From Crossiella equi (lineage in GTDB: Bacteria; Actinomycetota; Actinomycetes; Mycobacteriales; Pseudonocardiaceae), in contig NZ_JAGIOO010000001.1 of assembly GCF_017876755.1 (NCBI RefSeq), positions 5,627,786 through 5,691,785 on the forward strand: a DNA stretch of 64,000 nucleotides, read 5' to 3'. Shown here in pieces: positions 58,070 to 64,000 of the stretch. Both the position numbers and the translations under genes were made by a program. Numbering within the stretch: position 1 is the first letter of the stretch; every line of letters starts with the position of its first letter. The notes beneath the pieces were generated by a model. It made no database searches and was not told the DNA's origin. It worked only from the letters and a program-made list of their open reading frames with translations.

Positions 58070-58648
58070 TCAGGGGGACAGGCGCACGTCCGCGACCACG
58101 GCCGCGTGGTCGGAGTAGAAGACGCCGGGGCCGTGCACGCGCAGCCGCGTGTCCACCACGTGCGCGCCGGTCACCGACAGCCCCCGCGTGTACGTCAGGT
58201 CGATGCGCTGCGGGGTGATCATGCGCTCGGTGGGCTGCGGGCTCCAGGTGCGGCCCTCGGCGGTGCAGGCGTCCGGGTGGGCGGTGCGGTAGGCGTCGGT
58301 GAAGCCCTTGGCCAGGGGCAGCTCCGTGGTGCGCGGCGGGTAGGCCATGCCGAAGTGGTTCGGGCAGTGCTGCCAGCGGGCGGTCCAGTCGCTCGCGGCC
58401 GCGACGTTGAGGTCGCCGCCCAGGACCGTCGGGCCCGCGCCGTAGGTCTCCACCGAGAGCAGGACGTCCGGGCGCAGCGCCACCAGCTGGTCCAGCGGCC
58501 TCGGCAGGTTGTCCGCGCCCGCGCCGAGGCCGCCCCGCCACAGGTTCCAGGTCACGACCCGGAGGTCCTGGGACGGCGCGGCCCCGGCGGGGACCGCCAG
58601 CGCACCGGTGAGGGCCAGTACCGACGCGAGCACCCGCAGCCATCGCAT
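58070..58648 (-). CDS. Endonuclease/exonuclease/phosphatase-family protein, internally shortened
   Basis: Secreted EEP-fold protein. 192 residues; signal peptide VLASVLALTGALAVPAGAAP. The start of the fold (LRVVTWNLWRGGLGAG...LRPDVLLSVETYGAG) and its end (TVLGGDLNVAAASDWTARW, TWSPQPTERMITPQRIDLTYTRG, YSDHAAVVADVRL) are both clear, but the two are joined directly where relatives have a long central part. About 80-100 residues of the sandwich seem to be missing, with the frame kept. It may be inactive. ATG at 58648. Confidence 0.75.
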   Translation of the reverse strand: MRWLRVLASVLALTGALAVPAGAAPSQDLRVVTWNLWRGGLGAGADNLPRPLDQLVALRPDVLLSVETYGAGPTVLGGDLNVAAASDWTARWQHCPNHFGMAYPPRTTELPLAKGFTDAYRTAHPDACTAEGRTWSPQPTERMITPQRIDLTYTRGLSVTGAHVVDTRLRVHGPGVFYSDHAAVVADVRLSP

Positions 58649-58757
58649 GTCCGGGAAGCTAGCGGTGGCACGTGAACGGCGGGTGGCTGACGGGTCTTCC
58701 CCCAGACGACCCGTCGGCCGCCACCAGTAGACCGTGTCGGGCGAGCTGGGCGAACTC

Positions 58758-58787
58758 ATTCGAACCCGCTCGAATCCGCGATAGGTT
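58758..58787 (+). promoter_or_regulatory. Operator and promoter of the ArsR-like gene
   Basis: ATTCGA-N6-TCGAAT is a perfect inverted repeat (58758-58775), followed by TAGGTT (58782-58787), which ends 7 bases before the GTG at 58795. An autoregulatory site for the encoded ArsR-like protein is plausible. Confidence 0.5.
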
Positions 58788-58794
58788 CGGGCCC

Positions 58795-59766
58795 GTGATG
58801 GTGCTGCGGTGTGATGCCGTGACGGTCGCGAACATCCGCCTCGGCTACTCGCCGGTGATGGAGACGGTCGTCTGGCTCACCACGGCGGCCACCGGCGGGC
58901 GGCACCCGGTCTTCGGCGACCCCGGCTCGCTGGCCCGCAACGCGCTCGGCCTGCCGGACGTGGACCTGCTCACCGACCTGCTCGCGCTGACCGGGCAGTA
59001 CTACATCCCGGACATGCTCACCCCGCAGCCCCGGCCCCTGCCACCGGAGGAGGTGCTGGACGCCCAGCTCGCCGACCTGGCCGCGCTGCCGCAGGAGCTG
59101 GTGGCCGAGCAGCTGCGCTACGTCGAGGAGCACTGGGGCAGCCCGGTGTCCACGCGGGTGCGCCGCCTGGCCGACACCGGGCAGCTCACCCGGCGCCTGG
59201 CCGACGGCCTGGGCACCTTCTTCCGGCACGCGCTGGCCGAGGGCTGGCCGGGACTGCGCGCGGTCGCCGAGGCCGACCTCACCGACCGGGCGCGGGTGCT
59301 GGCCACCCAGGGCGTGGGCGGCCTGCTCGGCACGCTCAGCCCGCTGGTCAGCTGGAACGGCGAGGCGGTGGTGCTGGACAAGCCCTGGGCGGCCGAGGTC
59401 GATGTGTCCGGGCACGGCATCGTGCTGTCCGCGCAGGTGCTCGGCTGGCCCAAGCTGTCCGTGCAGGCCGACGTGAAGTCCCAGATCGCGGTGTACTACC
59501 CGGCCGCCCGGATCGGCCTGCGCGGCCGCCGCGACCCGGCCGAGCTGGCCCGCGTGGTCGGCAGCACCCGGGCCGCGCTGCTGGCCGACCTCGGCGAGCC
59601 GCGCTCCACCGCCGAGCTGGCGGTGCGGCACGACCTGGCCGCGGCCACCGTCTCCTACCACCTGGGCGCGCTGCGCAAGGCCAGCCTGGTCACCGCCACC
59701 CGGGACGGCCGGTTCGTGCTCTACCAGCGCAGCGCGCAGGCCGAGGCGCTGCTCGCCGCCTCCTAG
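58795..59766 (+). CDS. ArsR-like HTH regulator (DUF5937-type N-terminal region)
   Basis: Probable transcriptional regulator. 323 residues. The first 230 resemble the uncharacterised N-terminal domain found in actinomycete ArsR relatives (NIRLGYSPVMETVVWLTTAATGG). The C-terminal 80 residues are a winged helix: LLADLGEPRSTAELAVRHDLAAATVSYHLGALRKASLV followed by RDGRFVLYQ. No metal-binding Cys motif is seen. GTG at 58795 is a leaderless-type start. Its TAG shares a CTAG (59763-59766) with the convergent pqqB stop. Confidence 0.82.
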   Translation: MMVLRCDAVTVANIRLGYSPVMETVVWLTTAATGGRHPVFGDPGSLARNALGLPDVDLLTDLLALTGQYYIPDMLTPQPRPLPPEEVLDAQLADLAALPQELVAEQLRYVEEHWGSPVSTRVRRLADTGQLTRRLADGLGTFFRHALAEGWPGLRAVAEADLTDRARVLATQGVGGLLGTLSPLVSWNGEAVVLDKPWAAEVDVSGHGIVLSAQVLGWPKLSVQADVKSQIAVYYPAARIGLRGRRDPAELARVVGSTRAALLADLGEPRSTAELAVRHDLAAATVSYHLGALRKASLVTATRDGRFVLYQRSAQAEALLAAS

Positions 59767-60656
59767 ATCTCGATCTCCGTGCCGTCCGGGGGCGCGCTGG
59801 CGCCCGCGGTGACCACCTCGGCGTGCTCGGGTGAACCGGGGTCCAGCACCGGGTTGGTGTTGTTGAGGTGGGTGAGCACCCGGTGCTTGCCGGGGAAGCG
59901 GGACAGCACGTCCAGCCCGCCGCCCGGGCCCGCGATCGGGATGTGCCCCATGGACTTCTGGTCCGCGTCCACCTTCCGGCCGGTGGCCCCGGACATCTCG
60001 GCGGGGGAGTAGAACGTGCCGTCGATGATCACGCAGGCGGCGTCCGCGACCACCTCGTCGAAGCCCGCGGGCCACTCGCGCAGGCACGGCGCGTACACCA
60101 GCGTGCCGCCGGTGGCCGGGTCGGTGATCCGGTAGGCCACCACCCACGGACCGTCCGCGGTGGACCGCGCCGCGTACCGGGGGCGCTTGCCGCTCACCGG
60201 GACCGCGGTGACGTCCAGCCCGCCCACGGCGAACGGCGTGCCCGGTTCGACGGTGTGCCAGCCCCACTGGCGGTAGTGCGAGACCACGCCCCGCAGCCCG
60301 AAGTCCTCGGTCAGGCCGTGCACCACGGCGGGCGGCGCGAAGACGTCCAGGTTGTCGCCCTCGCGCAGCAGCATCAGGCCCAGCGCGTGGTCGAGCTCCG
60401 CGTCGGTGAGCAGCACGCCCTTGACCGGGGTCTCGCGCGGCGGTGCGGGCCGGAACCGCTCGTGCGCCAGCAGCTGCGCGCGGATGTCCGGACTGGCGTT
60501 GACCAGGTACCAGGACCGACCGTCCGCGCTCACCGCGATGCCGTCCTGGGTACGCGAGGGCACCCGCCCGTCCCGGCCCGCGGTGCACATGCGGCAGGCG
60601 CAGTTCCACTGCGGGAAGCCGCCACCGGCGGCCGTGCCCAGCAGGAGGACCTTCAT
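59763..60656 (-). CDS. pqqB: PqqB, PQQ biosynthesis protein
   Basis: Metallo-beta-lactamase-fold protein that hydroxylates the cross-linked Glu-Tyr intermediate in PQQ synthesis. 297 residues. MKVLLLGTAAGGGFPQWNCACRMC is the family N terminus; LTDAELDHALGLMLLREG, HTVEPGTPF and LTHLNNTNPVLDPGSPEH follow. Last gene of the operon; the start overlaps the pqqE stop as ATGA. Its stop is inside the CTAG shared with the ArsR-like gene. Confidence 0.95.
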   Translation of the reverse strand: MKVLLLGTAAGGGFPQWNCACRMCTAGRDGRVPSRTQDGIAVSADGRSWYLVNASPDIRAQLLAHERFRPAPPRETPVKGVLLTDAELDHALGLMLLREGDNLDVFAPPAVVHGLTEDFGLRGVVSHYRQWGWHTVEPGTPFAVGGLDVTAVPVSGKRPRYAARSTADGPWVVAYRITDPATGGTLVYAPCLREWPAGFDEVVADAACVIIDGTFYSPAEMSGATGRKVDADQKSMGHIPIAGPGGGLDVLSRFPGKHRVLTHLNNTNPVLDPGSPEHAEVVTAGASAPPDGTEIEI

Positions 60657-61756
60657 CGTGCTCCTCGTTCGGCGACCGGCCGCCGCATCACCAGGGGGGC
60701 GTCCACGGGTTCCGGCGCCTCGTGGTGGCGGGCCAGGATGGTGTCGATGATGGGCCGGTCGGGGGACCGCGAGCACACCGGGTCGGTGGCGGCCGCGTCG
60801 CCGGTGAGCAGGAAGGCCTGGCAGCGGCAGCCGCCGAAGTCGGTCTCCTTGCGCGGGCAGGCCCGGCAGGTCTCGCTCATCCAGTCGGTGCCCCGGTAGG
60901 CGTTGAACGACTCGCCCTCGTACCAGATCTCCGCCAGCGGCCGGTCCTTCACGTTCTCCAGCTTCAGCGTGGTGATCGCGGTGGCCGCCGGGCAGGGCAG
61001 CACGTCCCCGTTGGGCGCCACGGTCAGCTGGCGCGCGCCCCAGCCGTGCATGCAGGGCTTGGGGTAGTCCTCGTAGTAGTCGGCCACCACGTAGACCACC
61101 TGCATGGACCCGGCCAGGCGCTTGGTCGCCTCGCGCACGATCGGCTCGGCGCGGTCCAGCTGCTCGCGGGTGGGCATCAGCCGCGCGCGGTTCTTCAGCG
61201 CCCAGCCGTAGTACTGGGTGTTGGCCAGCTCCAGCCGGTCCACGCGCATTGTCTCGGCCATGGTGATGATCTCGCCGATGCGGTCGTGGTTGAGCCGGGT
61301 GAGCACCACGTTGCCGGTCAGCGGCAGGCCGACCTCGTGCACCACCTCGGCGGCGGCCAGCTTGCGGTCGTGCGCCCGCGCGCCCGCGACCTCGTTGCCC
61401 CGCACCGGGTCGGAGTCCTGGATGGACAGCTGCACGTGCGCGAGGCCGCGGTCGGCCAGGTCCTGGAGCACCGGCTTGCTCAGGCCCAGGCCGCTGGTGA
61501 CCAGGTTGACGTAGCAGCCGAGGTCGCTGGCGTGCTCGACCAGCTCGCGGATGTCGTGCCGCGCCAGGGGTTCGCCGCCGGACATGTGCACCTGGAGCAC
61601 ACCGAGGTCGCGGGCCTGGCTGAACACCGACCGCCACTGCTCGGTGGTGAGCTCGTTGTTCTTGGCGATCAGCTCCAGCGGGTTGGAGCAGTACGGGCAG
61701 TGCAGCGGGCAGCGGTGGGTGAGCTCGGCGAGCATCCCCAGCGGGGCCTCAGGCAT
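60653..61756 (-). CDS. pqqE: PqqE, radical SAM cross-linking enzyme
   Basis: Forms the carbon-carbon bond between Glu and Tyr of PqqA. 367 residues. Radical SAM motif in ELTHRCPLHCPYCSNPLEL (CxxxCxxC), SGGEPLARHD, and the SPASM-type C terminus with PNGDVLPCPAA and CRACPRKETDFGGCRCQAF for auxiliary Fe-S clusters. Overlaps pqqD by 8 bases and pqqB by 4. Confidence 0.96.
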   Translation of the reverse strand: MPEAPLGMLAELTHRCPLHCPYCSNPLELIAKNNELTTEQWRSVFSQARDLGVLQVHMSGGEPLARHDIRELVEHASDLGCYVNLVTSGLGLSKPVLQDLADRGLAHVQLSIQDSDPVRGNEVAGARAHDRKLAAAEVVHEVGLPLTGNVVLTRLNHDRIGEIITMAETMRVDRLELANTQYYGWALKNRARLMPTREQLDRAEPIVREATKRLAGSMQVVYVVADYYEDYPKPCMHGWGARQLTVAPNGDVLPCPAATAITTLKLENVKDRPLAEIWYEGESFNAYRGTDWMSETCRACPRKETDFGGCRCQAFLLTGDAAATDPVCSRSPDRPIIDTILARHHEAPEPVDAPLVMRRPVAERGAR

Positions 61757-62024
61757 CGGGCACCTCCACGATCCGCCGCTCGGCCAGCTGACCGAGCAAG
61801 CCCACCACGTCCTCGAGCTGGACCCCTTGGTAGCGCTCGGAAAGCAGCTTCACCACGGCGTTGACGTCGTTGGTCCCGTCGCAGTGCTCCAGCACCGCGG
61901 CCGCGGTGGGGTTGGGCACCAGCACACCTTCGGGGAAGAGCAGCACGTGCGTCTCGCGCACCTTGTCGTAGCTCAGCCGCACCCCGCGCCGCAGGCGGGG
62001 CCGGGAGGAACCGGTGATGGCCAC
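61749..62024 (-). CDS. pqqD: PqqD, PqqA-binding chaperone
   Basis: Small RiPP-recognition-element protein that carries PqqA to PqqE. 91 residues. PRLRRGVRLSYDKVRETHVLLFPEGVLVPNPTAAAVLEHCDG then VVKLLSERYQG is the PqqD fold. GTG start at 62024, four bases after the pqqC stop. Separate from PqqC and PqqE, not fused. Confidence 0.94.
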   Translation of the reverse strand: MAITGSSRPRLRRGVRLSYDKVRETHVLLFPEGVLVPNPTAAAVLEHCDGTNDVNAVVKLLSERYQGVQLEDVVGLLGQLAERRIVEVPDA

Positions 62025-62028
62025 GGGC

Positions 62029-62733
62029 TCAGCCCTTCGCCGAGGCGCGCTCGATCGCGTCGAGCATGCTCCAGAGCACGTCGCACTTGAAGCTCAGCGC
62101 GGCGATGGCCTCCTGCTGCAGCTCCGGGGTCGTGCAGTGCTCGAGCACCAGCTCGACGGTCTCCTTGCCCTCGCCGGAGACCTTGTTGATGCGCGTGGTG
62201 AAGTAGGCGAGGTCCTCGCGGCGGATCCAGTCGTAGTTGGCCAGCACGTCCGCCACCCGCTGGCGCATCAGGTGGCCGGAGAACATCTCGGTCAGACCGG
62301 AGGCCACCCCGATGATCCACGGCTGGTGGCGGCAGAAGTTGACGTAGGCGTCCACCGCGAACCGGGTGCCGGGCGCGACGTGGCGCTGGTCGAGGACTTC
62401 CTCCTCGGTGAGCCCGACCGCGTGGCACAGGCGCAGCCAGCTGGCCATGCCGCCCTCGCCCGCGACCTTGCCGTCGTGGTAGACGATGCGGTCCAGCCAG
62501 TGCCTGCGCACCTCGGGCAGCGGGCAGTTGGCGATGATCGCCGCGTCCTTCTGCGGCAGCACGCACTGGTAGTACCAGCGGTTGGCCGCCCAGGTGCGCA
62601 GCTCGTGCTCGCTCAGCTCACCGGCGTGCATGCGGTGGTGGAACGGGTGGGTTCCCCAGTAGCGGTGCGACAGTCCCTGCAACGCGGCGCGGAAGTCCTC
62701 GCGCGACAACAGGACCGGGCTGCTCGTGGCCAT
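62029..62733 (-). CDS. pqqC: PqqC, final oxidase of PQQ synthesis
   Basis: Cofactor-free oxidase that closes the last ring and oxidises to PQQ. 234 residues from the ATG at 62733 (a GTG at 62757 is an alternative). HRYWGTHPFHHRMHAGELSEHELRTWAANRWYYQ, RHWLDRIVYHDG and the active-site EMFSGHLMRQRV are typical. In a separate cistron from pqqD. A strong hairpin lies between pqqA and this gene. Confidence 0.95.
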   Translation of the reverse strand: MATSSPVLLSREDFRAALQGLSHRYWGTHPFHHRMHAGELSEHELRTWAANRWYYQCVLPQKDAAIIANCPLPEVRRHWLDRIVYHDGKVAGEGGMASWLRLCHAVGLTEEEVLDQRHVAPGTRFAVDAYVNFCRHQPWIIGVASGLTEMFSGHLMRQRVADVLANYDWIRREDLAYFTTRINKVSGEGKETVELVLEHCTTPELQQEAIAALSFKCDVLWSMLDAIERASAKG

Positions 62734-62803
62734 CTCCGCACAACCTTTCGGCGTCACAGGGCTTCGCGGGTGCTGGCGGCGGCGGGTTTCCGTGGCGGAC
62801 GGC

Positions 62804-62837
62804 GGGTGGGGACCGCGTCAGGCCGCGGCCCCCACCC
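62804..62837 (-). terminator. Hairpin between pqqA and pqqC
   Basis: 62804-62817 pairs with 62824-62837 over 14 positions (GGGTGGGG, one G-U, CCGCG), loop of 6. It starts about 10 bases after the pqqA stop on the minus strand. No T-tract; likely a partial terminator or stability element that keeps pqqA mRNA in excess. Confidence 0.65.
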
Positions 62838-62846
62838 GAGTGATGG

Positions 62847-62936
62847 TCACTCCATGCGGGCCGCGTACGCGGTGACCTCCATGGGCGTGTCGTACTCCGT
62901 GAATTCCGGACGCGTCCACATTTCACGAGTTTCCAT
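62847..62936 (-). CDS. pqqA: PqqA, PQQ precursor peptide
   Basis: Ribosomal peptide whose Glu and Tyr are fused to make PQQ. 29 residues, too short for usual gene calls. The peptide reads METREMWTRPEFTEY, then DTPMEVTAYAARME. The E-x-x-x-Y pair is EVTAY (Glu20, Tyr24), the invariant spacing. ATG at 62936 with GAGGAG about eight bases upstream. It leads the pqqA-C-D-E-B operon, divergent from a sugar dehydrogenase gene. Confidence 0.95.
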   Translation of the reverse strand: METREMWTRPEFTEYDTPMEVTAYAARME

Positions 62937-63205
62937 ACGCTCACTCCTCGGATGTCCGGGCGGTCCGCCGCCGAACCGCCCACTCCTGTGCTCGTGGCGA
63001 GCGTCACAACGCTAGACACGTTTTTCATGATCCCGCCAGACCCGGACGTATTTTTCAGGGAAGTTTCCAGACCACTTGACGGCGCTAGCGGTAAGCGCTT
63101 GCCTAGGAGTACGGTCCATGGATTAGGAAACGTTTTCAGTTGATCTCCGCCGCCGCCTTCGCCGCCACCGCACCCGCATCCACAGGCATGCTCAGGAGGG
63201 GCACG
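62937..63205. promoter_or_regulatory. Divergent control region with LacI-like palindromes
   Basis: Between pqqA and the sugar dehydrogenase: GGTAAGCGCTTGCC at 63090-63103 and GGAAACGTTTTC at 63126-63137 are near-palindromes with the central CG typical of LacI/GalR operators. TTGACG lies at 63076-63081. On the minus strand TAGCGT (63010-63015) could be the pqqA -10, and GGGCGGT/ACCGCCC (62958-62981) forms a 7-bp stem in the pqqA leader. Confidence 0.5.
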
Positions 63206-64000
63206 ATGAGAGTTCGGCGCAGCACGGTCATCGGAGCGGTAGTCGCCAGCGCCGCCATGGCCGCCGCGTTCACCGCACCGGCCGTCTCGGCGTCCGAGGC
63301 TTCCCCGCTGGCCATCAAGCAGATCGCGTCCGGCCTGAACCAGGCCTGGGCGGTGGACTGGCTGCCGGATGGCACGGCGCTGTTCACGGAGAAGGACAGC
63401 AGGAAGATCCGCAAGATCGACAAGGCGGGCAAGGTCTCCGACGTGCAGACCGTGCCCGGCGTCAGCGTGACCAAGGAGGCGGGCCTGCTGGGCCTGGCGG
63501 TCTCGCCGACCTACGCCACCGACCAGCTGGTGTTCATCTACTACACCACCGGCGGTGACAACCGGATCGCCAAGCTGAAGCTCGGCGAGGCCCCGCAGCC
63601 GATCGTCACCGGCATCCCGCGCGGCCCGCAGTTCCACCACGGCGGCCGCATCGCCTTCGGACCGGACGGTTTCCTGTACGCGGGCACCGGTGACGGCGAG
63701 AACGGTGCCAACGCCCAGAACCGGAACTCCCTGGGCGGCAAGATCCTGCGGGTGACCAAGGACGGCGCGCCCGCACCGGGCAACCCGTTCGGCAGCCGCG
63801 TCTACTCCTACGGCCACCGCAACGTCCAGGGGCTGACCTGGGTGGGCGGCGCGCTGTACTCCTCGGAGATCGGCGCGAACCGGGTCGACGAGCTCAACAA
63901 GATCGACGCGGGCAAGAACTACGGCTGGCCCACCTGCGAGGGCTCCTGCTCCACCGGTGGCATGACCAACCCGGTCAAGACCTGGCCGACCTCCGAGGCC
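63206..64000 (+). CDS. Secreted PQQ-dependent sugar dehydrogenase, 3' end outside window
   Basis: Second member of the soluble quinoprotein glucose/sorbosone dehydrogenase family. 265 codons visible, open to the right edge. Sec signal peptide (VIGAVVASAAMAAAFTAPAVSA), then IASGLNQAWAVDWLPDGTALFTEKD, KEAGLLGLAVSPTYA, FHHGGRIAFGPDGFLYAGTGD, GHRNVQGLTWVGG and AGKNYGWPTCEG. Unlike the copy at 22.1-23.3 kb it has no lipobox, so it may be released or wall-associated. ATG at 63206 with AGGAGG six bases upstream; divergent from the pqq operon that makes its cofactor. Confidence 0.9.
   Translation, partial: MRVRRSTVIGAVVASAAMAAAFTAPAVSASEASPLAIKQIASGLNQAWAVDWLPDGTALFTEKDSRKIRKIDKAGKVSDVQTVPGVSVTKEAGLLGLAVSPTYATDQLVFIYYTTGGDNRIAKLKLGEAPQPIVTGIPRGPQFHHGGRIAFGPDGFLYAGTGDGENGANAQNRNSLGGKILRVTKDGAPAPGNPFGSRVYSYGHRNVQGLTWVGGALYSSEIGANRVDELNKIDAGKNYGWPTCEGSCSTGGMTNPVKTWPTSEA

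Overview
The window is very GC-rich (roughly 70% or more by eye), gene-dense, uses many GTG starts and has short or overlapping junctions. It reads as a chromosomal segment of a filamentous actinomycete, most likely of the Pseudonocardiales; that placement is inferred from protein flavour and gene order, not from a search. The backbone follows an order I know from Mycobacterium tuberculosis Rv1009-Rv1026: rpfB, rsmA(ksgA), ispE, an acyl-AMP ligase, pth, rplY, prs, glmU, a TetR regulator, mfd, mazG, an SLT lytic transglycosylase, eno, the FtsB-like gene, DUF501 and ppx. Extra genes are inserted between these landmarks.

1-9.5 kb: the end of a resuscitation-promoting factor gene, rsmA, a methionine ABC importer (metNIQ) behind a SAM riboswitch and a short leader peptide, a large palindrome, ispE, an ABC-F protein, and an AbiE-type toxin-antitoxin pair with a duplicated putative operator. 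9.5-24 kb: fatty acyl-AMP ligase, then pth, rplY, prs and glmU on the minus strand, a diguanylate cyclase, tRNA-Gln, a membrane-anchored hydrolase, an acyl-CoA desaturase with a palindromic operator, a TetR regulator, an MFS exporter and a lipoprotein sugar dehydrogenase of the PQQ type. 24-39 kb: mfd, a SurA-like lipoprotein, mazG, two SLT transglycosylases, a secreted lipase, a TPR protein, eno-ftsB-DUF501, a Uma2-family protein, a third SLT protein with a threonine-only wall linker, and ppx. 39-45 kb: a five-gene oligopeptide ABC importer with a strong hairpin after the binding-protein gene and a textbook terminator at the end.

45-54.8 kb: S10 carboxypeptidase, type 5 uracil-DNA glycosylase, a HAD-like protein, type II NADH dehydrogenase, then a two-gene unit made of a 39-residue charged peptide and an ATP-grasp ligase resembling graspetide synthetases (the best candidate for an undescribed system), an unusual short-variable-arm tRNA with a UAA anticodon, a two-component system and an MpaB-like oxygenase. 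54.8-55.9 kb: a complete IS481-family element with terminal repeats and a 6-bp GCTAGG target duplication. 55.9-64 kb: a NarL-type two-component system, a shortened endonuclease/phosphatase-family protein, an ArsR-like regulator, and a complete pqqA-C-D-E-B operon divergent from a second secreted sugar dehydrogenase that runs off the right edge.

The PQQ operon can supply cofactor for the two secreted sugar dehydrogenases (22.1-23.3 kb and 63.2 kb onward), with LacI-like palindromes between the divergent units. At least eight genes show a TANNNT box 6-7 nt before the start codon, suggesting frequent leaderless transcripts. Three convergent gene pairs share their stop codons inside a single CTAG, the same core that IS481 used as its target.
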